Shown piece by piece: positions 51,824-61,211 of a DNA stretch of 64,000 nucleotides. The notes under the pieces are model-generated. The model ran no database searches and had not been told where the DNA came from. It saw only the letters and a program-made list of their open reading frames with translations. The stretch covers positions 62,001-126,000 of the forward strand of contig JAVBPY010000002.1 of NCBI GenBank assembly GCA_031549345.1. Direction: 5' to 3'. The stretch is from CASFRF01 sp031549345 (lineage in GTDB: Bacteria > Verrucomicrobiota > Lentisphaeria > Victivallales > Victivallaceae). Each line of letters starts with the position of its first letter. Position 1 is the first letter of the stretch. A program made the translations under genes and the position numbers.

Positions 51824-52897
51824 ATGTTTCAGAAATCGAGCTTGGATTTTCTCCGCAATCTCCTGAACACCTCCAGCCCGAGCGGGTTCGAAACCGAGGC
51901 CGCGGCGGTCTACCGCCAGTACCTCGGCACATTCTGCGATGAAGTCCGTACGGATGTGCTGGGCAACACCATCGGCGTGCTCAACCCCGGCGCGCCCATG
52001 CGCATCATGCTGGCGGGGCATTACGATGAAATCGGTTTTCAGATCGTCTACATTTCCGAAGAGGGGCTCCTCTATTTCCGCCCCAACGGTGGAATCGACA
52101 AGCTGAACGTCCCCTCCTCGGAAGTCGACATCCTGACCGCCAAAGGCAAAGTTCCCGGCGTCATCGGCAAAAAACCGATCCATCTCCTGAAACCCGCCGA
52201 ACGCGAAAATTCTCCCGATCTTTCCGACCTCTGGATCGACATCGGCGTGGACAGCCGCGAAGAGGCGCTGGCCCTCGTCGACATCGGCGATCCCGTCGCC
52301 ATGCGCGCCAATTTCCGCATGCTCGGCGAACACCGCGTCATGTCCAAGGGCTTGGACGATAAAATCGGCGCGTTCACCGTTGCGGAAACCATGCGGCAGC
52401 TTGCGAAACGCAAGTTGAACGTCGCGGTCTACGGCGTGGGAACCGTGCAGGAGGAAGTAGGATTGCGCGGAGCCGCCGCAAGCGGGTTCGGGATCGATCC
52501 GGCGGTGGGGTTCGCCGTCGACGTCGGCTTCACGACCGATCTGCCGGACATTCCCAAGAAGCTCCTCGGCGACATCCGCCTCGGGCGCGGCCCGGAACTG
52601 AACCGGAGCTGCGATAACAACCCGGTCCTGGGGCGTATGCTTCGCGAAGCGGCACGCCGCAAAAAACTTGCCTGGCAGGAAACGGCCGCGCACCGCGCTT
52701 CCGGCGGAACGGATACGGCGACCATTCAGCTCACCCGCGCAGGGGTCGCCACGGCGCTCCTGAGCATCCCCAATCGCTATATGCACTCCCCGGTGGAAAT
52801 TTGCGACCTCCGGGATGTGGATGGCGCGGTCAAAATTCTGACCGAAACCATCGCCTCCTTCCGCGGCGACGAGACCTTCATCCCCGGAATCGATTGA
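51824..52897 (+). CDS. M42-family glutamyl/leucyl aminopeptidase-type metallopeptidase
   Basis: 357 residues. M42 enzymes are large tetrahedral aminopeptidase complexes with two metals. Ligands and catalytic residues are seen in LAGHYDEIGF (His), KGLDDKIGAF (Asp), TVQEEVGLRGA (Glu-Glu), VDVGFTTDL (Asp) and YMHSPVE (His). The SPSGFETEAA N-terminus is also typical. Substrate range is not predictable. It lies 22 nt after ychF. The family was once labelled endoglucanase CelM, which should be avoided. Confidence 0.9.
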   Translation: MFQKSSLDFLRNLLNTSSPSGFETEAAAVYRQYLGTFCDEVRTDVLGNTIGVLNPGAPMRIMLAGHYDEIGFQIVYISEEGLLYFRPNGGIDKLNVPSSEVDILTAKGKVPGVIGKKPIHLLKPAERENSPDLSDLWIDIGVDSREEALALVDIGDPVAMRANFRMLGEHRVMSKGLDDKIGAFTVAETMRQLAKRKLNVAVYGVGTVQEEVGLRGAAASGFGIDPAVGFAVDVGFTTDLPDIPKKLLGDIRLGRGPELNRSCDNNPVLGRMLREAARRKKLAWQETAAHRASGGTDTATIQLTRAGVATALLSIPNRYMHSPVEICDLRDVDGAVKILTETIASFRGDETFIPGID

Positions 52898-52905
52898 TAC
52901 GATTT

Positions 52906-52934
52906 CATGTCCGCTACCAGAGGTAACGGACATG
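52906..52934. repeat. Long hairpin after the M42 peptidase gene
   Basis: CATGTCCGCTACC/GGTAACGGACATG: 13-bp arms with one mismatch and a 3-nt loop. No T-run follows, so it is a weak terminator or a palindromic element. Confidence 0.55.
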
Positions 52935-53002
52935 AGGACAAGGTCGCCCAGGCACAGTAAAAATGCAGTATTTGTGATTTTTCATGATGGAAAGCGTATG
53001 AT

Positions 53003-53203
53003 ATGACTCCGGACTTCCGCAACCGGCGGCTCAGCCGCCGCAATTTGAAACGCTACGTTTACACGCGGAGCGCCGCCGCCATCGGCGGAACGGAAGGGCG
53101 CATTCACGGCCTTCTTCCTTCCGCCTGCGCGGGGCCGCGCCTTCTCTTGCGCATCGGACTGGTTCTCTTTTTCGGGACCGGGCTTTATTTCGTCTTCTTT
53201 TGA
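53003..53203 (+). CDS. Possible small basic membrane protein
   Basis: 66 residues. The first half is rich in Arg (NRRLSRRNLKRY) and the last 18 residues form one hydrophobic helix ending at the C-terminus (LLLRIGLVLFFGTGLYFVFF), a tail-anchor shape. GGAAAG lies 11 nt before the ATG, and the next gene's ribosome site begins right after its stop. No family is recognised; the frame may not be real. Confidence 0.35.
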   Translation: MTPDFRNRRLSRRNLKRYVYTRSAAAIGGTEGRIHGLLPSACAGPRLLLRIGLVLFFGTGLYFVFF

Positions 53204-53214
53204 AAGGGTTTGCC

Positions 53215-53988
53215 ATGGCGGACTGGGATTCGGCACAATATTTGAAGTTTGAACGCGAACGGACCCAACCGGCCATCGACCTTGCCGCGCGGATCGGGAT
53301 TGCCGCCCCCCAAACCGTCCTCGATCTGGGTTGCGGCCCCGGCAACAGCACACAGGTGCTGCGCGAGCGTTTTCCTCATGCGGACATTCTCGGCGTGGAC
53401 AGCTCCCCCGGGATGATCGAGCAGGCGAAGCGCGATTATCCAACGCTTGCATTTCAGCTTTTCGACGCCAACGATCCCATGGAAAACCTGGGCAAAAAAT
53501 GGGATGTGATCTTCTCCAACGCCTGCATCCAGTGGGTGCCCGACCACGCGGCTCTCCTCCCCCGGCTCCTTGCCGCCCTGAATCTTGGCGGGGAACTTGC
53601 CGTCCAGATCCCCCTTCAGGAAAAAGCGCCGATGCACCGTGTAATTCAGGAACTATCGGCAAGCCCGGAATGGGCGGGATGCTTCCCCTCCCCGCGCGTT
53701 TTCTCCTGTCTGCACGAGGAAGAGTATTGCGCGCTCCTCGATCGCAACGCCGCCGAATTTTCCATGTGGCAGACCGATTATTTCCACATACTCCCGTCGC
53801 ACCAAGCCATCCTCGAATGGTATCGCGGCACGGGGCTTCGCCCCTACCTCAATGCGCTGAACGAAATTGACAAGGCACGTTTTGAATCCGCGCTCCTCGA
53901 CCGTGCCAGAGAAATTTTCCCTGTTCTGGAGAACGGTTCCGTCCTCTTCAAATTCTCCCGCCTTTTTTTCCTGGCCCAAGCGCAATAG
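53215..53988 (+). CDS. tam: Trans-aconitate methyltransferase-like SAM enzyme
   Basis: 257 residues, class I SAM methyltransferase. Motif I is VLDLGCGPGNSTQVL, the post-I acidic residue sits in ILGVDSSPGMIEQA, and FSNACIQWVPDHAALLP is very close to Escherichia coli Tam (FANASLQWLPDHYELFP). Tam methylates trans-aconitate, which otherwise inhibits aconitase. The N-terminus ADWDSAQYLKFERERTQPA also follows Tam. GAAAGGG lies 7 nt before the ATG at 53215. Confidence 0.87.
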   Translation: MADWDSAQYLKFERERTQPAIDLAARIGIAAPQTVLDLGCGPGNSTQVLRERFPHADILGVDSSPGMIEQAKRDYPTLAFQLFDANDPMENLGKKWDVIFSNACIQWVPDHAALLPRLLAALNLGGELAVQIPLQEKAPMHRVIQELSASPEWAGCFPSPRVFSCLHEEEYCALLDRNAAEFSMWQTDYFHILPSHQAILEWYRGTGLRPYLNALNEIDKARFESALLDRAREIFPVLENGSVLFKFSRLFFLAQAQ

Positions 53989-53991
53989 GAC

Positions 53992-54019
53992 TTTACATAA
54001 CAAAATTCCATGCTATCTT
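53992..54019 (+). promoter_or_regulatory. Promoter of the giant C10-protease gene
   Basis: TTTACA (53992-53997), 16-bp spacer, TATCTT (54014-54019), about 35 nt of leader with GGAGGGG before the ATG at 54063. Confidence 0.55.
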
Positions 54020-54062
54020 ATTCTGGGAGTGTTATTAACCACTGAAACCGGAGGGGAATACC

Positions 54063-57000
54063 ATGGACTACACGCAAATTGTACTGCCACAGGCCTCGTC
54101 GTTCATTCTTCTGGATACACTGTGGAACCAAAGCGGCCCGATTTCAACCGGCGGAAGCATAGACTTCAATCAATATTGCCCGATCATCCCATCGACCAAT
54201 TACCATGCGGTAACCGGCTGTACCGCGACGATGGCCGGCCAAATGATGTATTATTGGATGAACAAAACCGGTTTCGCGCCGCAGATCACCGTTGCATCCG
54301 CCGATGCCTATACTGTTGCAAGCACGAATATCGTCATCAACGGCACAGTCGCCGGAGCGGCCCAATACGGTTACCTTGACTTTGCCTCCCTGAATAAAAT
54401 ATTGAGCAATCCAACCTTATCCGGCCCAGAGAGGGATAAATATATCGCGGCACTTAACTTCGCCATCGGGGTAAAGGGAAAGGCGAATTACAGCAGCGGC
54501 GGAACATCCATCGTTTTTTCAGAGTGGCTGTTTAAAGACGTCGGCTACGATTCGGTAAAAATGGTTTATTATGATCACGCCTATTTTTATGCCAATGGCG
54601 ATCTGACCAAGCTTGGTTGGGAAATCATGGTGGATAACCTTACCAGGGGACTCCCCATTGCGACATGCAACATGGACGGCGGGCATGCCGTTGTCACGGA
54701 TGGCTATGACGCATCCAGCAATAAAGTACACGTGAATTTCGGCTGGGGAAACAACGCCGCGACAAATTGGTATTCGTTGGAGGACTTCAACGAAAGCATC
54801 ACCCATTATCTTATCATCGATGTTTTTCCTGTTTACGATGGTTCGGCGTTCACTGTAAGCGATACCCGCGAATACGGCGTCGGCACCTTGCAGCGCGTTT
54901 TGGAACAAACCAACGCCCTGCAAAACAAAAATGCCGTCATTACTTTTTCCGCGACCACGGCAGGTGAAATCATCACCGTTACGGCAACCGGCTTATATTC
55001 CCTGAAAAACAGCACCACAATAAGCAACTGGAACGCCAATGTCTACACGACGCTTGCTTCTTACAATTATGGGCTGCGAAGCACTGGCCAGACCCTTACC
55101 ATCACGAATTTTACAGGCTCGTTATCGGTGTCGGGCACATCGGCCTACGGAATCTACAGCAATGTATCGACGGCGACCATAACGATCGGTGTTCAAGGCG
55201 GGATCTTGATTGCAAATGCTTCGGCAGGATACAGCTACGGAATCCGAACATCTGCCGTTGCCACCAGCGTATCCATCGCGGGCGGCGTCGTTTTCGGAGG
55301 GACGTATTCCGTTTCCGGAAAAAACGCGCAACAAAGCACCTTGGCCTTGACGAACAGCCTTTGGGGTTATGTGAATACCGGGGCGGGTATCGCAACCGGT
55401 GTTCTCGCGGCGGCGACCGGGTATGCTTTTTACGGCGGAGCGGGGGACGACGCGATTCGTCTGGACAGCGGCGCGCTTATGCTTGGGAACATTGCGTTGT
55501 TTGCGGGCAAAAACACGATCACAATGGACAGCACCGCGAAGGTTTACGGTTCCATCACCGGCTCGAATATCGAAATGAACATGGTCATCGCCGGCCAAAG
55601 CTCCGGCGCCATACTCAACCTCACCGCGTCCGGGGGATTGTCCGGGGCGGCGTTTACAATCAATCTGGATGAGGCCAGGAATGGCATTTATACATTAATA
55701 CAGTCCAGTGTCGCACTCTCGTGGCTCGCATCCACCGTGTTCAAAGTCGTCATGGACGGTGCAACCTACAGCATTAAAACCTCCGACACGTTTGCGCAAT
55801 TCGAATTCGCCGATTTTACGCTTACAAACAACACGCTGCTGACCCTGGAAGTAAAAACTAAAAAATACAACGGCCGCCCCATTGCCGCGACCGACAAGTA
55901 CAGCGTTACCATAAGCTGGGAACACGATGCGCAGTATGCAAGCTATACGCTGAAGGTCGACGACAAAACATACACTGTAACCGGCAATACCTATACGATC
56001 AACAACGTAAGCATAGGCAGCCACACATACCAGCTCATGGGACATTACAGTATAGGCGAAAGCAGTACATGGAGCACGTTGCAAACCTTTCAAATTCTCG
56101 ATTCGACACCGCCGGTTCTGAACGGTCTGCCCGTCGCCGCCATCGTCGGCGCATACAGCGCCACCATAAGCTGGAGCGCGGCCACAGACAACGTCGCGGT
56201 GGCAGGCTACATCCTGAAGGTGGACAATCTTGAATACGACGTCAAATCCTTAAGCCACACCCTTACCGGCATGGCACTCGGCAACCATATCTATCAATTG
56301 CAAGCGTACGACGCACTGGGCAACAAAAGCGCATGGAGCGCTCTCCAGAGCTTCTCCCTATCCGCCGATTATCAATGGATCATTTCAGGCGCAAAAACAC
56401 AGACGCAGACCGCCGAAAGCAACGTCCTCCTCGCCCGCGGAGCCAACATCAGCGGGCGTTATCCGGCGGCGCTGCAAGTTCTCGGCGACGGCTTTAATGT
56501 AACACTTGCCGGGGACAACGTCCTCTCCTGCGCTTCCATCCGCAACGCGGCCATCCTCTTCGGCGACGATGCGTATTGGACAAGCAGTGGACCGCATTAC
56601 GATGGAACGGTAACCTTCAAGGGAAACAACATCACGCTTTTCTCTTCCGTTTCCGCGTGCATCACCGCGGCCGGAATCGTGGGGAAAAATCTCACGGTCA
56701 ACTTCGCGGGGGACGCTTCGGGGGCGAAGAGCATTGTTTTTGAGTCCACCAATGGAGCAAACGCCGGAAACTACGCCTATGGGATCAAAGCCGACCAGAA
56801 TCTCACCATCAACGGAGATTTCGGCGGCACCGTAAACTGCCACTTTGATTTCAGCAACGCATCCTCCAACCGCGATGCAAGTTTATACGGCTTCTCCGCC
56901 GGGGCCAACCTCGCCGTCAACGGAGATATCAGCGGGTCGATCTTCCTTTCCGGCATTGGCGCCACATCATCGTACGCGTACGGATTGCAGGCGAAGGAAA

Positions 57001-60000
57001 AACTTACCGTGTCCGGAGAAATTTCCGGGACAATCGCCGTTACCGCCCAGAATAAAGCATACGCCGTGTACGCGAAAAACATCGACGCCACCTTCAGCGG
57101 CAGCGTATTCGCCGGATTGTCGAGCAAAAAATACGACATGAACACGCTCCTTGGCGCGTTGGAGGATTTTTCCAACAACAAAAACGAGCTGTTGACGCTT
57201 GCGTCCGGGCATTACGCCGTCTACGCCACGGGAGCAAGCACGCTGCGCTTCAATCGTGGCGCTTTAATCATCGGCGACATCTACCTTGGAGCATCGGGCT
57301 CTTCGATCTTTGTAAACGGCAACACGCAATTCCACGGGAATATTTCAACGAATTATTCCACCGCGCTCACGATTACTCTTTCCGGCGAATCCCTCGCGGG
57401 AACGCGGCTTAACCTGGAAATATGGAATGCGCGGGTAGCCCTGACGGTGAATGCTTCGGGAGCCAATGCCAATGGCGACTATTCCCTCGCCGCCGGAACA
57501 AACCTGACGGCCCTTTCCGCGATCACCCTGACTGTCGCGTCGAAAAGCCAGTCGCTTTCCGTCGGTGGCTCCGTTGTGGTGAACAATGCGACCTACAGCC
57601 TCGTCCGGCACACCCAAAACGGCATACAGGAAATCGTTCTGTCGGTTTCCGGCATCGACCTTACTCCGCCGACGCTGAACGGAGTGCCGACTGCGGTGCA
57701 GAACGCGGCGGCGTACACCGCGACCATTACATGGAAAGCTGCAACAGACAACGTCGGCGTAGCCGGGTACGAGTTGAAAATCGGGGACAGAACCTATACG
57801 GTCAACACAACAAGCCATACAAGCGAAGCTCTTGCAATCGGTACGCACACTTATTCTTTGCGCGCGTTCGATGCAATGGGCAACTACTCTGCCTGGAGCG
57901 CGGAACAGCAATTGATCATTGTGGATGCCCTGCCGCCGGTCATCACCGTCAACGCGGACGTCAAGACGCCTACAAACAGCGATGTCATGCTTACAGTTAC
58001 ATTCCACGACGACGTCGCCGTGGCGACAAAACAATATAAAATTGGCCCGGGAAGTTGGTGCGATTACCTCAACGCCATTGCAATTTCCGCCAACACCACC
58101 GTTTACTTCCGGGCAACGGACACGGCGGGGAACACCACCGAAACACAATACACGGTTGCTAACATTGATAAGGAAAAGCCGACAATCACAAACATTGTGG
58201 CCAGCACGACGGCAATCACCAATCAAAATGTCATCGTATCGGCGCATTTTTCCGACAACGCCTCCCTGGCAACACAGCAGTACAGGATCGACAACGGCGC
58301 ATGGCTGAATTACACCAATGGCGCGACCATGACAGCCAACGGAACCGTGTATTTCAAAGCCGTTGACGCCGCCGGAAATGAAACGGTCGCGCAATGTACG
58401 GTCGGTAATATTGACAAAGTCGCCCCCGCCATCACCAACATCGTGGCGGATAGAACGTCTTGGACCAATCAAAACGTTACCGTAACGGCACAATTCACCG
58501 ACAATGTTTCCCTGGCGACGCGACAGTACAAAATCGACAGCGGTTCATGGCAGGATTATACCGGCGGCGTAACGATGACGGCCAACGGAACGATTTACTT
58601 TCGCGCGACCGATACCGCCGGGAACGAAACGAATGCGCAGCACACCATCTCCAATATCGATAAAATTGCACCGGACAAACCGGAGGTAATGTACTGGCAA
58701 TTCAATGCCGAATACGGCTTGGCCAGCGCGGTATTTTCCGATGATTCCGTACGGAATGAATATTCCTTTGACAACGTTGTCTGGAACACTTACTCCGGAA
58801 GAATCGCAATCGACCGCAGCCGGACGATTTTCTTCCGCAGCACCGATGCGGCGGGGAACGCCTCGTCTACCGAATACAACGCGGTTTTCCAGGAAAATTA
58901 CGGGCAGGCGAATATCCAGATTGTCCTTGCGGAAGCGCAGGCCCAAGCGGCCGGCGTAACCCTGAGCTGGACTGTAACATCGGCCTCCGCCGGCGTCGCC
59001 GGTTACCGGGTTATTTATTCCCGTTCCTCCGATTTTTCCGAATTTGTCGTCGTGGATACCCAGAGCACGTCCATCACACTCGCGCCGCTGCCAAACGGCC
59101 AATATTATTGGAAGTTGGAAACTCTGGATCTTCACGGAAACAACAACATTACGGACGGGAATAGTTTTGTCGTCTGGGAAACCGTTCTTTCGGCCCCGTC
59201 CATCACCGCATCCTCCACAAAGCCGACCAACCAGGCAATCACGCTGTCGGCCAGATTCTCGTCGGATTCGGTATTGAACGAATACTCTTTCGACCGGAAA
59301 AACTGGTACGCCTATACCAATGCAATCACCATTTCCGAAAACCGGAACGTTTATTTCCGAAGCACCGACGCAGCCGGTCAAAGCAGCAGCGCTGTGTATA
59401 CGGTGGAAAACATTGACATTACCCCGCCGGAAAAACCAACGATCACCCTCAGCAACTCCGGCCCCACCCGGGAAATCGTTACGCTAAGTGTCGCATTCGC
59501 CGCCGACTCCGTCAAAAATGAGTACTCGAGTAATGGAAAAACCTTCCGGAAATATACAGGTCCCCTTCTATTCTCCTCCAACGCAACGTACACGTTCCGC
59601 AGCACGGACGCCGCCGGCAACGAAACATCCACATCCTACACGGTTTCGAACATCCAAGCGCCCGATGGAACCAGCCTCGGCGATGTTTTCCTCGACGCAA
59701 CGCTCAAAAAATACAATGCTGTCCTGAAATGGAAAAAGCCCGCTGTCTTTACCGCCGACGTTGCTCCTGCTTATTATGAAATTTACTGCAACGGAGAGTA
59801 TTTGAGCACCCGTGGAACCAGTCTGACGTTGAAGGATCTTGCTCTCGGCGAATACGACTTTTTTATCCGCGCAGTGGATACGCAGGGAGGGCGCGGAGCC
59901 TGGAGCCCTCAGCAGACACTCTCCGTAACAGACGTTACCGCGCCCACCGTCAAAAAACTTACAACACTCGTGCAAGGGTACGTATTGGATATTACCTGGA

Positions 60001-60827
60001 TGGGCGAGGACAAAAAGGGCTCGATCGTTTCTTACACAATTAAGTACGACGGGAGCGTTTGCGCGGAACTTGCCGGAGATGTCGGCGCAAAACAGTTGAT
60101 TCTGACTGAAACCGATGTCGGAAAGCACACCATTGAAGTCATCGCCTTCGACGGTGTGAACTACAGCAAGGCCGCGAAAAAAACGTTTACCGTCAAAGAT
60201 ACAACACCTCCCGAAAAAGTGATCGGCCTGAGCAATGCGGACGTGTCCGACACAAAGTATACGACGGTTCTTTCGTGGATTCCGGCGGAAGACAACTCCG
60301 GGGTCATCGCGCGTTATTGGATCGAAATCGATGGAAAACAATACAAATCAACCACCTCCAGCTTCAAAGCGACCAAGCTTTCCGTAGGCGAACATACCTA
60401 CCGTGTCCGGGCCGTCGATAAAGCGGGAAACCTTGGCGCGTGGAGCGACAGTGTATCTTTTATGGTTTATGACGTTACGCCGCCCGGCAAAGTTTCACTC
60501 AAGCTGAAAGTTACCGAAAACGACGTCGCGCTTTCCTGGAAGGCCCTCAAAGACAACGTGGGCGTCGTCGCATACGAGGTGTGGACGGGAGCTTCGGCGC
60601 AGACGATGGAATTGTACGACACACTGAACGCCGATCAATTCAACATCCAGTTTGAAGACCGCCCCAAAGGAGATCACTTTTTCGGCGTGCGCGGCATCGA
60701 CGCCGCCGGAAACATCGGCGATCTGAAAATTTTCAAAGCGGTGGTGAAAACCGAACTCGCCGTCGCGTCGGAACTTGTCGGCTGGCAGGATGAAAAACAC
60801 CCCGCCGCAAACATGACGCTTGCATAG
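54063..60827 (+). CDS. Giant multidomain protein: C10 (streptopain-like) protease, beta-helix regions, FN3/Ig-like array
   Basis: 2254 residues. Residues ~25-265 are a C10 cysteine protease: Cys53 in TGCTATMAGQMMYYW, His208 in GGHAVVTDGYD, then HVNFGWGN. Unlike streptopain there is no propeptide. Residues ~270-600 and ~770-1190 are beta-helix-like, rich in Gly, Ser, Thr and Asn. FN3-like modules lie near 600-680, 682-768, 1199-1290, 1616-1705 and four more from 1867 to 2232. Ig-like modules with YFRATDTAGNET-type ends lie near 1292-1615 and 1706-1863. No signal peptide, transmembrane helix or recognised sorting tail is seen, although the strong GGAGGGG site fixes the start. It is probably a surface or secreted adhesin/protease exported by a non-Sec route, which is inference. 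Confidence 0.85.
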   Translation: MDYTQIVLPQASSFILLDTLWNQSGPISTGGSIDFNQYCPIIPSTNYHAVTGCTATMAGQMMYYWMNKTGFAPQITVASADAYTVASTNIVINGTVAGAAQYGYLDFASLNKILSNPTLSGPERDKYIAALNFAIGVKGKANYSSGGTSIVFSEWLFKDVGYDSVKMVYYDHAYFYANGDLTKLGWEIMVDNLTRGLPIATCNMDGGHAVVTDGYDASSNKVHVNFGWGNNAATNWYSLEDFNESITHYLIIDVFPVYDGSAFTVSDTREYGVGTLQRVLEQTNALQNKNAVITFSATTAGEIITVTATGLYSLKNSTTISNWNANVYTTLASYNYGLRSTGQTLTITNFTGSLSVSGTSAYGIYSNVSTATITIGVQGGILIANASAGYSYGIRTSAVATSVSIAGGVVFGGTYSVSGKNAQQSTLALTNSLWGYVNTGAGIATGVLAAATGYAFYGGAGDDAIRLDSGALMLGNIALFAGKNTITMDSTAKVYGSITGSNIEMNMVIAGQSSGAILNLTASGGLSGAAFTINLDEARNGIYTLIQSSVALSWLASTVFKVVMDGATYSIKTSDTFAQFEFADFTLTNNTLLTLEVKTKKYNGRPIAATDKYSVTISWEHDAQYASYTLKVDDKTYTVTGNTYTINNVSIGSHTYQLMGHYSIGESSTWSTLQTFQILDSTPPVLNGLPVAAIVGAYSATISWSAATDNVAVAGYILKVDNLEYDVKSLSHTLTGMALGNHIYQLQAYDALGNKSAWSALQSFSLSADYQWIISGAKTQTQTAESNVLLARGANISGRYPAALQVLGDGFNVTLAGDNVLSCASIRNAAILFGDDAYWTSSGPHYDGTVTFKGNNITLFSSVSACITAAGIVGKNLTVNFAGDASGAKSIVFESTNGANAGNYAYGIKADQNLTINGDFGGTVNCHFDFSNASSNRDASLYGFSAGANLAVNGDISGSIFLSGIGATSSYAYGLQAKEKLTVSGEISGTIAVTAQNKAYAVYAKNIDATFSGSVFAGLSSKKYDMNTLLGALEDFSNNKNELLTLASGHYAVYATGASTLRFNRGALIIGDIYLGASGSSIFVNGNTQFHGNISTNYSTALTITLSGESLAGTRLNLEIWNARVALTVNASGANANGDYSLAAGTNLTALSAITLTVASKSQSLSVGGSVVVNNATYSLVRHTQNGIQEIVLSVSGIDLTPPTLNGVPTAVQNAAAYTATITWKAATDNVGVAGYELKIGDRTYTVNTTSHTSEALAIGTHTYSLRAFDAMGNYSAWSAEQQLIIVDALPPVITVNADVKTPTNSDVMLTVTFHDDVAVATKQYKIGPGSWCDYLNAIAISANTTVYFRATDTAGNTTETQYTVANIDKEKPTITNIVASTTAITNQNVIVSAHFSDNASLATQQYRIDNGAWLNYTNGATMTANGTVYFKAVDAAGNETVAQCTVGNIDKVAPAITNIVADRTSWTNQNVTVTAQFTDNVSLATRQYKIDSGSWQDYTGGVTMTANGTIYFRATDTAGNETNAQHTISNIDKIAPDKPEVMYWQFNAEYGLASAVFSDDSVRNEYSFDNVVWNTYSGRIAIDRSRTIFFRSTDAAGNASSTEYNAVFQENYGQANIQIVLAEAQAQAAGVTLSWTVTSASAGVAGYRVIYSRSSDFSEFVVVDTQSTSITLAPLPNGQYYWKLETLDLHGNNNITDGNSFVVWETVLSAPSITASSTKPTNQAITLSARFSSDSVLNEYSFDRKNWYAYTNAITISENRNVYFRSTDAAGQSSSAVYTVENIDITPPEKPTITLSNSGPTREIVTLSVAFAADSVKNEYSSNGKTFRKYTGPLLFSSNATYTFRSTDAAGNETSTSYTVSNIQAPDGTSLGDVFLDATLKKYNAVLKWKKPAVFTADVAPAYYEIYCNGEYLSTRGTSLTLKDLALGEYDFFIRAVDTQGGRGAWSPQQTLSVTDVTAPTVKKLTTLVQGYVLDITWMGEDKKGSIVSYTIKYDGSVCAELAGDVGAKQLILTETDVGKHTIEVIAFDGVNYSKAAKKTFTVKDTTPPEKVIGLSNADVSDTKYTTVLSWIPAEDNSGVIARYWIEIDGKQYKSTTSSFKATKLSVGEHTYRVRAVDKAGNLGAWSDSVSFMVYDVTPPGKVSLKLKVTENDVALSWKALKDNVGVVAYEVWTGASAQTMELYDTLNADQFNIQFEDRPKGDHFFGVRGIDAAGNIGDLKIFKAVVKTELAVASELVGWQDEKHPAANMTLA

Positions 60828-60850
60828 AATAAAGACGGCGAACCGTGCCA

Positions 60851-60874
60851 AGCGGCATGATCCGCTGTTTTTTT
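60851..60874 (+). terminator. Terminator of the giant protein gene
   Basis: AGCGG/CCGCT stem with a 6-nt loop followed after one G by T7. Confidence 0.65.
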
Positions 60875-60886
60875 GCAGCAAAGCGA

Positions 60887-61198
60887 TCAGGCAAATTTTT
60901 GCCCGAGGCTGTCCTGCTTGACGGTTAAAATATCCGCTATCACCAAAATCAGCGTTACAATAGCCAAAAAACCCGTACAGGAAAAAATCAGCTGAAGAAC
61001 GCCGCGCCCCACATACCCGGCATAAAAATTATGAACCCCGAACATGCCGAGAAAGAGCGCCAACAAAATATAAATAAGCCGTACTTTTCTCTCCGACACG
61101 GCATGCATGTCGTTGGGTGCGCCGCAGCCGGGACACGTTGGGGCCCGGCATGAAATTTCCTTTCCGCAATCCACGCAAATCGTCATATTTCCACTCAT
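60887..61198 (-). CDS. TM2-domain protein with N-terminal zinc ribbon
   Basis: 103 residues. A zinc ribbon (CVDCGKEI, then CPGCGAPN) precedes a TM2 domain of two helices (residues ~40-60 and 68-90) with the family turn GMFGVHNFYAGYVGRG. TM2 proteins are small membrane proteins of unknown role. GAGGAAA lies before the ATG. It starts 13 nt after the pilT-like gene ends, so they are probably co-transcribed. Confidence 0.85.
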   Translation of the reverse strand: MSGNMTICVDCGKEISCRAPTCPGCGAPNDMHAVSERKVRLIYILLALFLGMFGVHNFYAGYVGRGVLQLIFSCTGFLAIVTLILVIADILTVKQDSLGQKFA

Positions 61199-61211
61199 CG
61201 CATTTTCCTCT

